Shown here piece after piece: positions 17,407 through 26,733 of a DNA stretch of 64,000 nucleotides; position 1 is the stretch's first letter; every line of letters starts with the position of its first letter. Where the stretch lies: NCBI GenBank assembly GCA_046328115.1, contig JAXLXE010000002.1, positions 620,001-684,000 of the forward strand, read 5' to 3'. The DNA comes from JAXLXE01 sp046328115 (lineage in GTDB: Bacteria; Chloroflexota; UBA6077; JACCZL01). A program made the translations under genes and the position numbers. The notes under the pieces were generated by a model that worked only from the letters and a program-made list of their open reading frames with translations, was not told the DNA's origin and did not search any database.

Positions 17407-18349
17407 GTCCGTCTCCCACCAGCGCCTCCACGAAATCGTCTGGGTCGAAGTCGCTCATATCGTCCAGTTTCTCGCCCGTCCCCACGAACACGATGGGCGC
17501 GGTGACGGCCCGGGTCACGGCGAAGACGACGCCGCCCTTGGCCGTGCCGTCCAGCTTGGAGACGATGATGCCGTCCAGGCCGGCGGTCTTGGCGAACTCC
17601 TTTGCCTGGGAGACGGCGTTCTGCCCCGTGGTGGCGTCTACTACGAGGAGGGTGGCCACGCTGTCCACGCCCACCTTGTCTATCACGCGGCGGATCTTCT
17701 TGAGCTCTTCCATCAGGTTGAACTTGGTGTGGAGCCGGCCGGCCGTGTCGATGATGACGACGTCCGCGCCGCGGGATTTTGCGGCGGAGACGGCGTCGAA
17801 CACCACCGCGCTGGCGTCGGCGCCGGGCTGGTGGGCGACCACGGGGATGTGGGCGCGCTCGCCCCAGATCTTGAGCTGATCGATGGCGGCGGCGCGGAAG
17901 GTGTCGCCGGCGGCCAGCATGACGTTGAGTCCCTCGCGCTGCCAGAAGCTGGCCAGCTTGGCGATGCTGGTGGTCTTGCCCACGCCGTTGACGCCGACGA
18001 TGAGGATGGCGGAGAGGCGGCCGGGCTTGACCAGGTCTGGCGTGGGGGCGATCTCCTCCAGCGAGGTTGCCAGGGCGTCACGCAGGGCGTCAAAGAGGTT
18101 GCGGGAGCTCTGGATCTCGCCAGAGCGGTGTTCGGCGCGAAGGCGCTCCAGGACGGACTCGGTTACGTCCACGCCCACGTCGGCCTGGAGGAGGAGCTCC
18201 TCGAGCTCGTCCCAGAGGTCGTCGTCGATGGGTCGCTCGGCCGTGAGGAGGATCTTGATGCGGCCGAAGAAGCCGGATCGCGTCTTCTGGACGCCCTCTT
18301 CCAGCTTTTCCTTGCGATTCTCGCCGCGACTGAAGAACCGGCTCAGCAT
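17399..18349 (-). CDS. ftsY: Signal recognition particle receptor
   Basis: A 316-residue SRP receptor GTPase. It has GVNGVGKTTSIAKLA (P-loop), IDTAGRLHTKFNLMEELKKI, and SKLDGTAKGG, all diagnostic of FtsY rather than Ffh, and lacks an M domain. The acidic A domain is very short; only about 25 basic and helical residues (MLSRFFSRGENRKEKLEEG) precede the N domain, as in many non-enterobacterial FtsY proteins. Start ATG at 18349. It is the first gene of the ftsY-ffh pair and is divergent from pth. Confidence 0.97.
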
Positions 18350-18520
18350 GCAACCACCATCACGCGCTCGTTCACACCCGCTTGTTCACGCCCGGGGTCG
18401 GCCAGCGGGCCGACTACGTCTCGATAACGAGATTATCGCAGACGATTGTGACGGCTTCGCGCTCTTTGCGCGCCTGGTTGGCAGCACCTGGTCTGGCCCA
18501 AGCCGTCATAATTCGATGAC

Positions 18521-18540
18521 GCGGCGCGCTGGCGCGCCGC
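18521..18540. promoter_or_regulatory. Perfect 8-bp stem hairpin between ftsY and pth
   Basis: GCGGCGCG, loop CTGG, CGCGCCGC. There is no T-run on either side, so it is not a clear terminator. It lies in the divergent ftsY/pth interval and could be an operator or an mRNA leader structure. Confidence 0.35.
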
Positions 18541-18672
18541 CCGAACTGGGGCCGGATCGTGCCGAGCCCCGATTTTGTGTTGTCCTGCGCGGGAGTCGTT
18601 CTGATGATGCGCGCGATGCGGTGGCTGGCCGGGTGGCGGCCGGCCTGGCGGAGGCAAGAGGTGGGACCAACC

Positions 18673-19332
18673 ATGCTGATCGTGGGCCTGGGCAATCCGG
18701 GGTCCGCGTACGCCGCCACCCGCCACAACGTGGGCTTCCGCTGCATCGATCGACTGGCGGCGCGCAACAGCCTGAAGTTCAACCTGCGGCGGGCAAACAG
18801 CGAGGTGGCGCGCGGCCAGGTGGCGGGGCAGCTCGTAGCGCTGGTGAAGCCGCAGACGTTCATGAACCTGTCTGGCCAGGCGGTGAAGCGGATCTCCATG
18901 AGCTGGGGGGTGCCGCCGGCGGCGGTCCTGATTGTGTACGACGACGTGGACCTACCGGTGGGGACGATCCGTCTGCGGGAGCGGGGCAGCCCGGGGACGC
19001 ACAACGGGATGAAGTCCGTGGTGCACGAGCTACGGACGACGGAGGTGCCGCGGCTGCGGATTGGGGTGGGCGCGGCCAGCGGCAAGACGGACCTGGCCGA
19101 CCACGTGCTGAGCAAGGCGACGGAGGAGGAGGAGGCCGCCACGGCGGAGGCGATCGAGCGGGCGTGCGACGCGATTGAGCTGATCCTGCGGCGGGACGTG
19201 GCGACGGCGATGAACCAGTTCAACACGCAGGCCAAACCTCCGGCAAATGCCTTGCCCAAGACTGAGCCCAAACCCCAGGACAAGCTCCAGGTGGCGCCGG
19301 CCGAACGAGCGCCGGCGGGGACCGATCCTTGA
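18673..19332 (+). CDS. pth: Peptidyl-tRNA hydrolase
   Basis: A 219-residue Pth. It shows the opening MLIVGLGNPGSAYAATRHNV with the catalytic-type His, KPQTFMNLSGQAV, DDVDLPVGTIRLR and GSPGTHNGMKSV. It recycles peptidyl-tRNAs released from stalled ribosomes. The frame extends upstream to 18559 without homology; the ATG at 18673 matches the family N-terminus and has AGAGGTGG before it. After the family end (about residue 185) there is a Pro/Lys/Ala-rich tail of about 30 residues (for example NALPKTEPKPQDK). Its TGA overlaps the TTG start of mfd. Confidence 0.95.
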   Translation: MLIVGLGNPGSAYAATRHNVGFRCIDRLAARNSLKFNLRRANSEVARGQVAGQLVALVKPQTFMNLSGQAVKRISMSWGVPPAAVLIVYDDVDLPVGTIRLRERGSPGTHNGMKSVVHELRTTEVPRLRIGVGAASGKTDLADHVLSKATEEEEAATAEAIERACDAIELILRRDVATAMNQFNTQAKPPANALPKTEPKPQDKLQVAPAERAPAGTDP

Positions 19333-22300
19333 GCGTGGCTCCGCCGCCCGCGGCTGAGGCGCCCGCCGCGCCGCACACGCTGGACATCGATCTCTCGGCG
19401 CTGCTGGGGCCTTTGACCGCGTGCGCCGAGCTACGGGAGGTGCTGGCGGGCGCGCAGCCACGGCGCCGCCTTTCAGTGGCGGACGCGGCCAAGGGCTACG
19501 TGCTGGCGGGGCTCCAGCGCTCGCTGGGCCGCACGGTGGCCCTGGTGACGGCGCGGCCGGGCACGGCGCGTCAGCTCTGGGAGGAGCTGGTGGCGTGGAC
19601 GGGCGGCTACGAGGGCGCGGTGCTGTTCCCCACGCCAGACAGCATCCCGTACGAGTCGCTGGCGCCAGACGCCACGGCCACGGCGGAGCGGATCAAGGTG
19701 CTCTCGCGGCTGGCGGAGGCGGGAGATCCCTGCCTGGTGATCCTGAGCGCGCGGGCTGCGATGGACCCGTTTGACCCGCCGGAACGGTTCCGGGCGAGCC
19801 TGCGCCGGCTGTCGGTGGGCGAGAAGATTGGCCCGGCGGCGCTGGCCAACTGGCTGGTGACGGCCGGCTACGAAGTGGGCGCGCTGGTGGACGAGCCGGG
19901 GCAGTTCAGTCGGCGTGGCGGCATCGTGGACGTGTACCCGCCGGGCGAGCGGCCGTATCGGATTGAGTTCTTTGGGGATGAGATAGAGTCGCTGCGGGAC
20001 TTCGATCCGGAGACGCAGCGGTCTGGGCAGCGGGTGAGCAGCATAGACCTGGCACCGGCCCGGGAGCGGGCCGAGCTCCCGGAGGGAGCGGAGGCGGCAG
20101 GCGGCGCGGCGGCGGCGCACGCCACGTTCTTTGAGCACCTGCCGGACGACGCGATCGTGGTGCTGGACGAGCCATCCCAGATTGACGTGACCACGCGCGA
20201 GATCGAGCGGCAGGCGGAGGAGCTGCGGCTTCAGCTCACGGAGAAGGGGGAGCTGGAGCAGGGGGCTTCGCGGCCGTACCTGCCCTGGCAGAACGTGCTC
20301 TCTAGCGTGCGGGCGGGCAGCCGGCCGGTGATAGACCTGGCGCACGACCCGGGGCACGAGACGCTGGCGTTCTCGCACGCCCCAACGTTCGCCGGGCGGC
20401 TGCGGTCGCTGATCGGCAGGTTCGCGGAGGGGACACGGCCGGCGGAGATCACGGCCATCGTCTCGCTCCAGACGGCGCGCCTCCAGGAGCTGTTCGGGGA
20501 GCGCGGGGTGGACGCCGCGCCGCTGGCGGCGATCCCGACGGACGCGCTGGTGCCCGGCGGCCTGGTGCTGGTGCACGGGTCGCTGCCGGCGGGGTGGACC
20601 TGCGAGCGGCTGGGGCTGACGGTGCTGACGGACGCGGAGCTGTTTGGTTGGCGCAAGGTGCGGCGGCCAGCCCGACGCTCCCGCGGGGCGGCGCGGGACG
20701 CGTTCCTGAGCGATCTGGAGCCGGGCGAGCTGGTGGTGCACGTGGACCACGGCATCGCGAGGTACCGCGGGCTCATCCGTCCCAGCGCGCGGGACCAGGA
20801 GGCGGGCACGGCGCGGCGCGAGTTCCTGCTGCTGGAATACGAGAACGGCGACCACCTGTACGTGCCGATCGAGCAGTCCGATCGGGTCACGCGGTACGTG
20901 GGCGGCGGCGAGGAGCGGCCCAGCCTGACCCGGCTGGGCACCAGCGAGTGGAGCCGGGCCAAGGCGCGGGTGCGGCGAGCGGTGCGCGACATCGCGCGGG
21001 ACCTGATTGACCTGTACGCGGCGCGCAAGACGGTCCAGGGCCACGCCTTCCCCGTGGATACCACCTGGCAGGCGGAGCTGGAGGACAGCTTCCCCTTTGA
21101 GGAGACGCCAGACCAACTGGAGGCGATCCAGGAGGTGAAGCGCGACATGCAGCGGCAGGAGCCGATGGACCGCCTGCTGGTGGGCGACGTGGGCTACGGC
21201 AAAACGGAGGTGGCGCTGCGGGCGGCCTTCAAGGCGGTGATGGACGGACGCCAGGTGGCGGTGCTGGTGCCGACGACGGTGCTGGCGCAGCAGCACGCGA
21301 CGACGTTTACGGAGCGGTTCGGGGCGTTCCCCGTGCGGGTGGAGATGCTCTCGCGGTTCCGAACGCCGCCGGAGCAGCGGGTGGTGATCAAGAACATCAA
21401 CGAGGGCAGCGTGGACGTGTGCATCGGGACGCACCGGATGCTGTCCACGGACGTGAAGTTCAAGAACCTGGGACTGGTGATCATTGACGAGGAGCAGCGC
21501 TTTGGGGTGGCGCACAAGGAGCGGCTGAAGCAGCTCCGGACGGAGGTGGACGTGCTGACGCTCACGGCCACGCCGATCCCGCGGACGCTCCACATGTCGC
21601 TGGCGGGCGTGCGCGACATGAGCGTGATCCAGACGCCGCCGGAGGAGCGGCTGCCCATCCGCAGCTACGTGCTGGAGTACGACGAGGGCATCGTGCGGGA
21701 GGCGATCCTGCGGGAGCTGGACCGTGGCGGGCAGGTGTACTTCGTGCACAACCGGGTTCGCTCCATCGAGGTGCTGGCGGCGCAACTGCGGCGGCTGGTG
21801 CCGGAGGCGCGCTTCAGCATTGGCCACGGCCAGATGGACGAGGAGCAGCTAGAGCAGGTGATGGTGGACTTCGCCAACGGGCTGGCGGACGTGCTGATCT
21901 GCACGACGATCATCGAGTCTGGCCTGGACATCAGCAACGTGAACACGATCATCGTGAACAACGCGCACCGATTTGGCCTGGCGCAGCTCTACCAACTACG
22001 CGGGCGGGTGGGCCGGAGCGCGGCGCGGGCGTACGCGTATTTCATGTACGCCCGAGATACGCAGCTCACGGAGCACGCGGAGCAGCGGCTGCGGACGATC
22101 TTTGAGGCCACGGAGCTGGGGGCAGGCTTCCGGATTGCCATGAAGGACCTGGAGATCCGCGGCGCGGGCAACCTGCTGGGGGCGGAGCAGTCTGGCCAGA
22201 TCGCGGCGGTGGGGTTTGACCTGTACACCCGCCTGCTTGGCGAGGCGATCGAGCTATTGAAGGCGGCAGAGTCTGGCTTGCCCATTCCGGTCCAGGACGC

Positions 22301-22736
22301 TACGGCGCCGGAGTCGCGGCCGTCGTTTGACCTGCCGCTGGAGGCCATGATCCCTGCCACGTACGTGGCGGACGAGGCGACCCGGCTGAACCTGTACCAG
22401 CGCCTGGCGGGGGTGACCACGGGCGAGGCGCTGGGGGCGATCATCGGCGAACTGGAAGACCGCTTTGGCGGGATGCCGCCGGAGACGCAGAACCTGATGT
22501 TCCTGATCAGCCTGCGGCTGCAGGCGCAGGCCCTGGGAATCAGCCACGTCTCGAGCGCCGAGTCTGAGCTGGTGGTGCGGTTCCACGGCTCGCCGCCGCC
22601 GCGGGCGGGTACGCTGTCTAGCGAGGTGGGTGTGCTGCTGAAGCTGGGCTCCAACCAGATCAGGATGCCGCGCGGCCGCGGTCAGGACTGGATGCCGCGG
22701 CTGCAGCGCCTGTTTGACGCGTTGGCGAGCGCCTAG
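19329..22736 (+). CDS. mfd: Transcription-repair coupling factor
   Basis: A 1135-residue Mfd of usual length. The UvrB-homologous N-terminal region runs from about residue 50 (LVTARPGTARQLWEELV). The RNA-polymerase-interacting module has LEPGELVVHVDHGIARYRGL near residue 465. The translocase has GDVGYGKT at 619-626, the DEEQ box at 720-723, TLTATPIPRTLHMSL, and the Mfd/RecG-type motif QLRGRVGRS. It removes stalled RNA polymerase and recruits UvrA. The TTG start overlaps the pth stop (TTGA); a GTG at 19335 is an alternative. It is the second gene of the pth-mfd operon. Confidence 0.97.
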   Translation: MSVAPPPAAEAPAAPHTLDIDLSALLGPLTACAELREVLAGAQPRRRLSVADAAKGYVLAGLQRSLGRTVALVTARPGTARQLWEELVAWTGGYEGAVLFPTPDSIPYESLAPDATATAERIKVLSRLAEAGDPCLVILSARAAMDPFDPPERFRASLRRLSVGEKIGPAALANWLVTAGYEVGALVDEPGQFSRRGGIVDVYPPGERPYRIEFFGDEIESLRDFDPETQRSGQRVSSIDLAPARERAELPEGAEAAGGAAAAHATFFEHLPDDAIVVLDEPSQIDVTTREIERQAEELRLQLTEKGELEQGASRPYLPWQNVLSSVRAGSRPVIDLAHDPGHETLAFSHAPTFAGRLRSLIGRFAEGTRPAEITAIVSLQTARLQELFGERGVDAAPLAAIPTDALVPGGLVLVHGSLPAGWTCERLGLTVLTDAELFGWRKVRRPARRSRGAARDAFLSDLEPGELVVHVDHGIARYRGLIRPSARDQEAGTARREFLLLEYENGDHLYVPIEQSDRVTRYVGGGEERPSLTRLGTSEWSRAKARVRRAVRDIARDLIDLYAARKTVQGHAFPVDTTWQAELEDSFPFEETPDQLEAIQEVKRDMQRQEPMDRLLVGDVGYGKTEVALRAAFKAVMDGRQVAVLVPTTVLAQQHATTFTERFGAFPVRVEMLSRFRTPPEQRVVIKNINEGSVDVCIGTHRMLSTDVKFKNLGLVIIDEEQRFGVAHKERLKQLRTEVDVLTLTATPIPRTLHMSLAGVRDMSVIQTPPEERLPIRSYVLEYDEGIVREAILRELDRGGQVYFVHNRVRSIEVLAAQLRRLVPEARFSIGHGQMDEEQLEQVMVDFANGLADVLICTTIIESGLDISNVNTIIVNNAHRFGLAQLYQLRGRVGRSAARAYAYFMYARDTQLTEHAEQRLRTIFEATELGAGFRIAMKDLEIRGAGNLLGAEQSGQIAAVGFDLYTRLLGEAIELLKAAESGLPIPVQDATAPESRPSFDLPLEAMIPATYVADEATRLNLYQRLAGVTTGEALGAIIGELEDRFGGMPPETQNLMFLISLRLQAQALGISHVSSAESELVVRFHGSPPPRAGTLSSEVGVLLKLGSNQIRMPRGRGQDWMPRLQRLFDALASA

Positions 22737-22741
22737 GCAGG

Positions 22742-25700
22742 ATGCGTCGGTTCCACTGGGTGTCATCGCGGCTGGATCGATTCCGGCCGTACGGCGCCAC
22801 GCTGGGGCTGGCGGCGGCGCTGGCGGGCCAGCACTTGCTGGCGAATAAGGGCGACGCGCGGCTGGGCGGGGTGCTGCTCGCGCTGGGGGCCGTGGTGTTC
22901 ACCTGGGCAAGCTGGGGTGACTGGGTGGACCGGGTGGCCCGGACGGATCAGGCGGCGGCGCCGTGCATCGGGCCGCGGGCGATGGCGAACGCGCTGCTGA
23001 CGCCGGTCTTGTTCAACCTGGTGGCGCTGACGGTTTTCTGGCGCGGGACGCTGCCGAACACGGCCTGGCTGGTATGGCTGGGCAGCGTGGTGGCGACCGG
23101 GTACGCGGGCTGGCGGCTTGTGGGGCGGCCGCGGCCTAGCGTCTGGCCGTGGCCAGAGGTCGTGCTCGTCGTGCTGGCGACCGCTCTGGCGGCGGCGTTC
23201 CGCGTGTATCGGATCGACGAGCTGCCGCCAGGCCTGTGGTGGGACGAGGCGGTGGGTGGCCTGGAGGTGAAGCGGATCCTGGCGGAACCGACGTATCGGC
23301 CGATCTACAAGGCCGAGCTTATCAATTCGCCTTATCTGTGGTTCTACGTCTCGGCGGCGTGTGTCTGGCTGCTGGGGCCGACATCAGAGGCGCTCCGGCT
23401 GGCGGCGACGATCGGCGGGGTGCTGTTCCCGGTGGGCGTGTACGCCGTTGCTCGGCAACTTTACGGGCCGCGCGCGGCGATCCCAGCCTCGATCATCGCG
23501 GCCTGCCTGCTCTGGAACGTGAACTTCAGCCGCAATGGGTGGAGCTACGCCTGGACGCTGAGCCTGGACGCCATGGCGGTGGCGCTGTTTGCGCGGGCGG
23601 TGCTGCGGCACAGCCCCGGGGCCGGGCTGGCGGCCGGCCTGGTGTGGGGGCTGGCGCTGCAGGGCTACAACCCGGCGCGCTTGATCGCGGTGGTGCTGGC
23701 GGTGCTGGTGGGCGCCGCGCTGCTGCGCGACCGGCGGGACTTCCTCCGGGGCCAGAGGACCACGCTGGCGCTGTTCGCCATCGGCGCCCTGGTGACAGCC
23801 TCGCCGCTGGTGCTGTTCGCTGCTGTCAACCCTGGCGAGTACTTCGCCCGGGCGCAGACCGTATGGATCATGAACGAGGTGCGCCAGGCCAACTCCTGGC
23901 AACCGCTCATCGACAGCGTGCGGCAGCACGTGCTGATGTTCAACGTGGCGGGTGACCGCAACGGCCGCCACAACCTGCCGGGCGCCCCGATGCTGGACCA
24001 GGTCACGGCCGCGCTGTTCGTGCTGGGGCTGGCGGCGGCCGTGGCACGCCTGTGGCGGGCGGCCAACCTGGCCACGTGTGCCTGGCTACTGGTTGGCCTG
24101 GCGGCCGGCGCGCTGACACTGGCCTTTGAAGCGCCGCAGGGTCTTCGGGCGATCGAGGCTAGCACGCCGGCGATCGTGCTGGCTGGCGTTTGTCTGGCGC
24201 TGTATTACGGCGCGTGCCGAACGGCGGCTCGCGGCAGACTGGGCTGGGGACCGGAGGTGATCGGCGGGCTGCTGCTGACCATCGTGGGGCTGAACTACTA
24301 CGCCTACTTCGTAGCGAAGGCGAACGACTTCGCGGCCTGGGCGGCGTACTCGACGGCGGAGTCGATCGCGGCGGGGATCGCCGCGGAGCACGTGGCCACG
24401 CACAACGTGTACCTGGACGAGCCCTGGACCGAGCACCCAACCATCAAGTTCCTGGCCCCCGCGCTTGATCGCGGCAAGAGCCTGAACCTGGTCACCAACG
24501 TGCCGCTGCGCGATGACAAGCCGGTGGTGCTGCTGCTCCGCGGCGAGCTAACGGCGCCCATCGAGGACATTGACTGGCTCTACTCAGACACCAACGTCCA
24601 GAGCATTGAGCCGCCGTTCGGGGGCCCGTCCGTGGTCCGCTTCCTGGAGATCCCGAAGGCGTCGATAGATCGGGCCCGCGGTGTGACGGTGGCCACTACG
24701 CCGGCCAGCACAACGCGGGCGCATCGCGAGACGGCGCCCTCGTTGGACCTGGCGTGGGATTCACTGCCGGAGGGTCCGTTCAGCCTGGACGTGTCGGGCG
24801 CGGTGGCGGTGCCGGAGTTCGGGCGCTACGAGATTGCGCTGGATGGGCCGGCGGGGGCCACGCTGGACCTTGGCGGCATGGTGACGGTGAACGCGGGCGA
24901 GACGGCTGAGGCGCTGCTGCCGCGCGGCAACGTGGCGCTGCGGATGCTGGCAAACGTGCAAGCCCCCACGCGGATTGGCGTGCGCTGGAAGGCGCCGGGC
25001 GCGGGCGGTCTGACGCCGGTGCCGGCGAGTGCCCTCTTCAAGGGCAGCGACGCGGCGCGTGGCCTGCTGGCCCAGTACCGCCGAGGTACGGACGCCGGCG
25101 CGCCGGTGCAGCTCTCACAGATCGAGCGCTACGTCCAGCGGGCGCTTCACCTGCTGCCTTTCCCGCGGCCGTACACGGTGGAGTGGACGGGCGTACTGCA
25201 GGTGGAACGGGCGGGGGTGTACCGGTTCTACACGGACGCGGTTGGGCGCGCGGCGATATGGCTGGACGACCGCGAGCTGATCCGCGAGTCAGCCGGGCGG
25301 AGCGCGGAGGCCACGGTGACGCTGGAGTCCGGCGATCACCCGATCCGCATCCGCTTCTGGGACGTGCAGGGGTTCTCGCGGCTGGACGTGCAGTGGACGC
25401 CGCCTGGGCAGGAACGACAGAGCCTGCCGGCCAGAATGCTAACCCCGCCGCGCGGTCCGATCGACCGACCGACGCAGCCGGCGCGGGCCAGCCTGCCGGC
25501 GCTGGCGGCACTGGGCGAGCCGGAGGTGAAGTGGCTGGCCTCCGGCTTCTCGGAGGCGCGCGGCGTGGCGGCGGCGGCCGACGGATCTGCCTTTGTGGTT
25601 GACAGCAAGAAGCGGGAGCTGACCCGCATCTCAGCAGACGGCGACCCGGTGGCCCGATGGACGGACGTTGACCTGGTGGAGCCGGTGGACGTGGAGCTGG

Positions 25701-26317
25701 ACGGGGATGGCGCCGCCTGGGTGCTGGACGCGGAGAATGGCTGGGTGACGCGGTTTGCGCCGGACGGCAGCAGGAGGCGGATTGGTGGACCCAACCTGGG
25801 CACGTACAAGCCGCGCGGCCTGGGGATTGGCCCCAGCGGTAGCATCTTCATCGCCAACACGGGCGGCCACCAGATCATTGAGCTGCTCCCAGACGGGTCC
25901 ACGGGCGCCATCATTGGCCCGGAGACGGGGGGGCCGGAGACGATCCGTCAACCGACGGACGTGGCCGTGGCGCCAAACGGCGACCTTCTGGTGGTGAGCG
26001 CGGAGCGCAACGCGGTGCTGAGGCTGGATCGGCAGGGGCGCTACCAGACGCACTGGGCGATCTCCGGGTCTGACACGGTGCGTGGCCCGCACGTGGCGAT
26101 TGGCCCGGACGGGGGCGTGTACGTGACGGACCCGCGCACGGGACGGGTGGGCCGCTATGGAATGGATGGCCAGCAGGCGGGTGTGATCGAGGCGACTCGG
26201 CAGGGTCGGATCATGAAGACGCCCGTGGGCATCGCCGTGGCGACGACGGGTAGAGTGCTGGTGGCCGACCCGACGCTGGGCGCGGTTGTAGCGATTGACC
26301 TGGATGGGGGCAACTGA
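22742..26317 (+). CDS. GT-C membrane glycosyltransferase with PA14 and NHL domains
   Basis: A 1191-residue protein. Residues about 13-520 have a dozen or so hydrophobic segments and an acidic first loop (RIDELPPGLWWDEAVGG) typical of the ArnT/PMT-type GT-C fold, which uses lipid-linked sugars. Residues about 772-905 look like a PA14 domain: GLLAQYRRGTDAG, WTGVLQVERAGVYRFYTDA, AAIWLDDREL, RFWDVQGFSRLDVQW. Residues about 926-1191 are NHL-type beta-propeller repeats (SEARGVAAAADGSAFVVD, QPTDVAVAPNGDLLVVS and others). It starts six bases after mfd ends, so it may be co-transcribed. The combination suggests a membrane enzyme with an outward carbohydrate- or protein-binding part; the substrate is unknown. 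Confidence 0.85.
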   Translation: MRRFHWVSSRLDRFRPYGATLGLAAALAGQHLLANKGDARLGGVLLALGAVVFTWASWGDWVDRVARTDQAAAPCIGPRAMANALLTPVLFNLVALTVFWRGTLPNTAWLVWLGSVVATGYAGWRLVGRPRPSVWPWPEVVLVVLATALAAAFRVYRIDELPPGLWWDEAVGGLEVKRILAEPTYRPIYKAELINSPYLWFYVSAACVWLLGPTSEALRLAATIGGVLFPVGVYAVARQLYGPRAAIPASIIAACLLWNVNFSRNGWSYAWTLSLDAMAVALFARAVLRHSPGAGLAAGLVWGLALQGYNPARLIAVVLAVLVGAALLRDRRDFLRGQRTTLALFAIGALVTASPLVLFAAVNPGEYFARAQTVWIMNEVRQANSWQPLIDSVRQHVLMFNVAGDRNGRHNLPGAPMLDQVTAALFVLGLAAAVARLWRAANLATCAWLLVGLAAGALTLAFEAPQGLRAIEASTPAIVLAGVCLALYYGACRTAARGRLGWGPEVIGGLLLTIVGLNYYAYFVAKANDFAAWAAYSTAESIAAGIAAEHVATHNVYLDEPWTEHPTIKFLAPALDRGKSLNLVTNVPLRDDKPVVLLLRGELTAPIEDIDWLYSDTNVQSIEPPFGGPSVVRFLEIPKASIDRARGVTVATTPASTTRAHRETAPSLDLAWDSLPEGPFSLDVSGAVAVPEFGRYEIALDGPAGATLDLGGMVTVNAGETAEALLPRGNVALRMLANVQAPTRIGVRWKAPGAGGLTPVPASALFKGSDAARGLLAQYRRGTDAGAPVQLSQIERYVQRALHLLPFPRPYTVEWTGVLQVERAGVYRFYTDAVGRAAIWLDDRELIRESAGRSAEATVTLESGDHPIRIRFWDVQGFSRLDVQWTPPGQERQSLPARMLTPPRGPIDRPTQPARASLPALAALGEPEVKWLASGFSEARGVAAAADGSAFVVDSKKRELTRISADGDPVARWTDVDLVEPVDVELDGDGAAWVLDAENGWVTRFAPDGSRRRIGGPNLGTYKPRGLGIGPSGSIFIANTGGHQIIELLPDGSTGAIIGPETGGPETIRQPTDVAVAPNGDLLVVSAERNAVLRLDRQGRYQTHWAISGSDTVRGPHVAIGPDGGVYVTDPRTGRVGRYGMDGQQAGVIEATRQGRIMKTPVGIAVATTGRVLVADPTLGAVVAIDLDGGN

Positions 26318-26349
26318 GACCGGGACGGAAGACTCGAGGAGGCACGGAC

Positions 26350-26733
26350 ATGCGCCAGAACATCTCATCAGGGACGCCCTGGGAGGCGATCGCGGGCTAC
26401 TCGCGCGCGGTGCGGGTGGGAAATCACGTGCACGTGGCCGGCACGACGGCCAGCGACGAGCAGGGCAACGCGATTGGTGACGACACCTACACCCAGGCGA
26501 AGGCCGCCCTGGAAAAGATTGGCCGCGCGCTTCAGGAGGCAGGCGCCACGTTTGGGGATGTCGTGCGCACGCGGGTGTTCGTGAGCGACATTGCCAACTG
26601 GGAGGCCGCCGCCCGGGCCCACGGCGAGGTGTTCGCCGAGATCCGGCCGGCGAACACGCTGGTGGAGGCGAAGCTCGTGGCGGGCCGCCTGGTGGAGATC
26701 GAGGCAGAGGCGATCGTCGGCGGCGCGGCCTAG
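26350..26733 (+). CDS. RidA/YjgF family protein
   Basis: A 127-residue RidA-type protein: NHVHVAGTTASDEQGN, TYTQAKAALEKIGRALQEAG, VVRTRVFVSDIANWEAA, RPANTLVEAKLVAGRLVEIE. The conserved Arg in VVRTRVFV, used by deaminating members to bind carboxylate, is present. Members hydrolyse reactive enamine/imine intermediates. AGGAGG precedes the ATG by about eight bases. It lies 32 bp after the large glycosyltransferase gene and converges on the next gene; their stop codons share the palindrome CTAG. Confidence 0.93.
   Translation: MRQNISSGTPWEAIAGYSRAVRVGNHVHVAGTTASDEQGNAIGDDTYTQAKAALEKIGRALQEAGATFGDVVRTRVFVSDIANWEAAARAHGEVFAEIRPANTLVEAKLVAGRLVEIEAEAIVGGAA

Noticed and set aside
18521..18540. Terminator for ftsY or pth
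   Set aside because: The stem is perfect but lies upstream of both divergent genes and lacks a T-run.
19473..21827. A 784-codon ORF antisense to mfd
   Set aside because: It is a His/Arg/Leu-rich mirror of high-GC codon bias opposite a clear Mfd protein.
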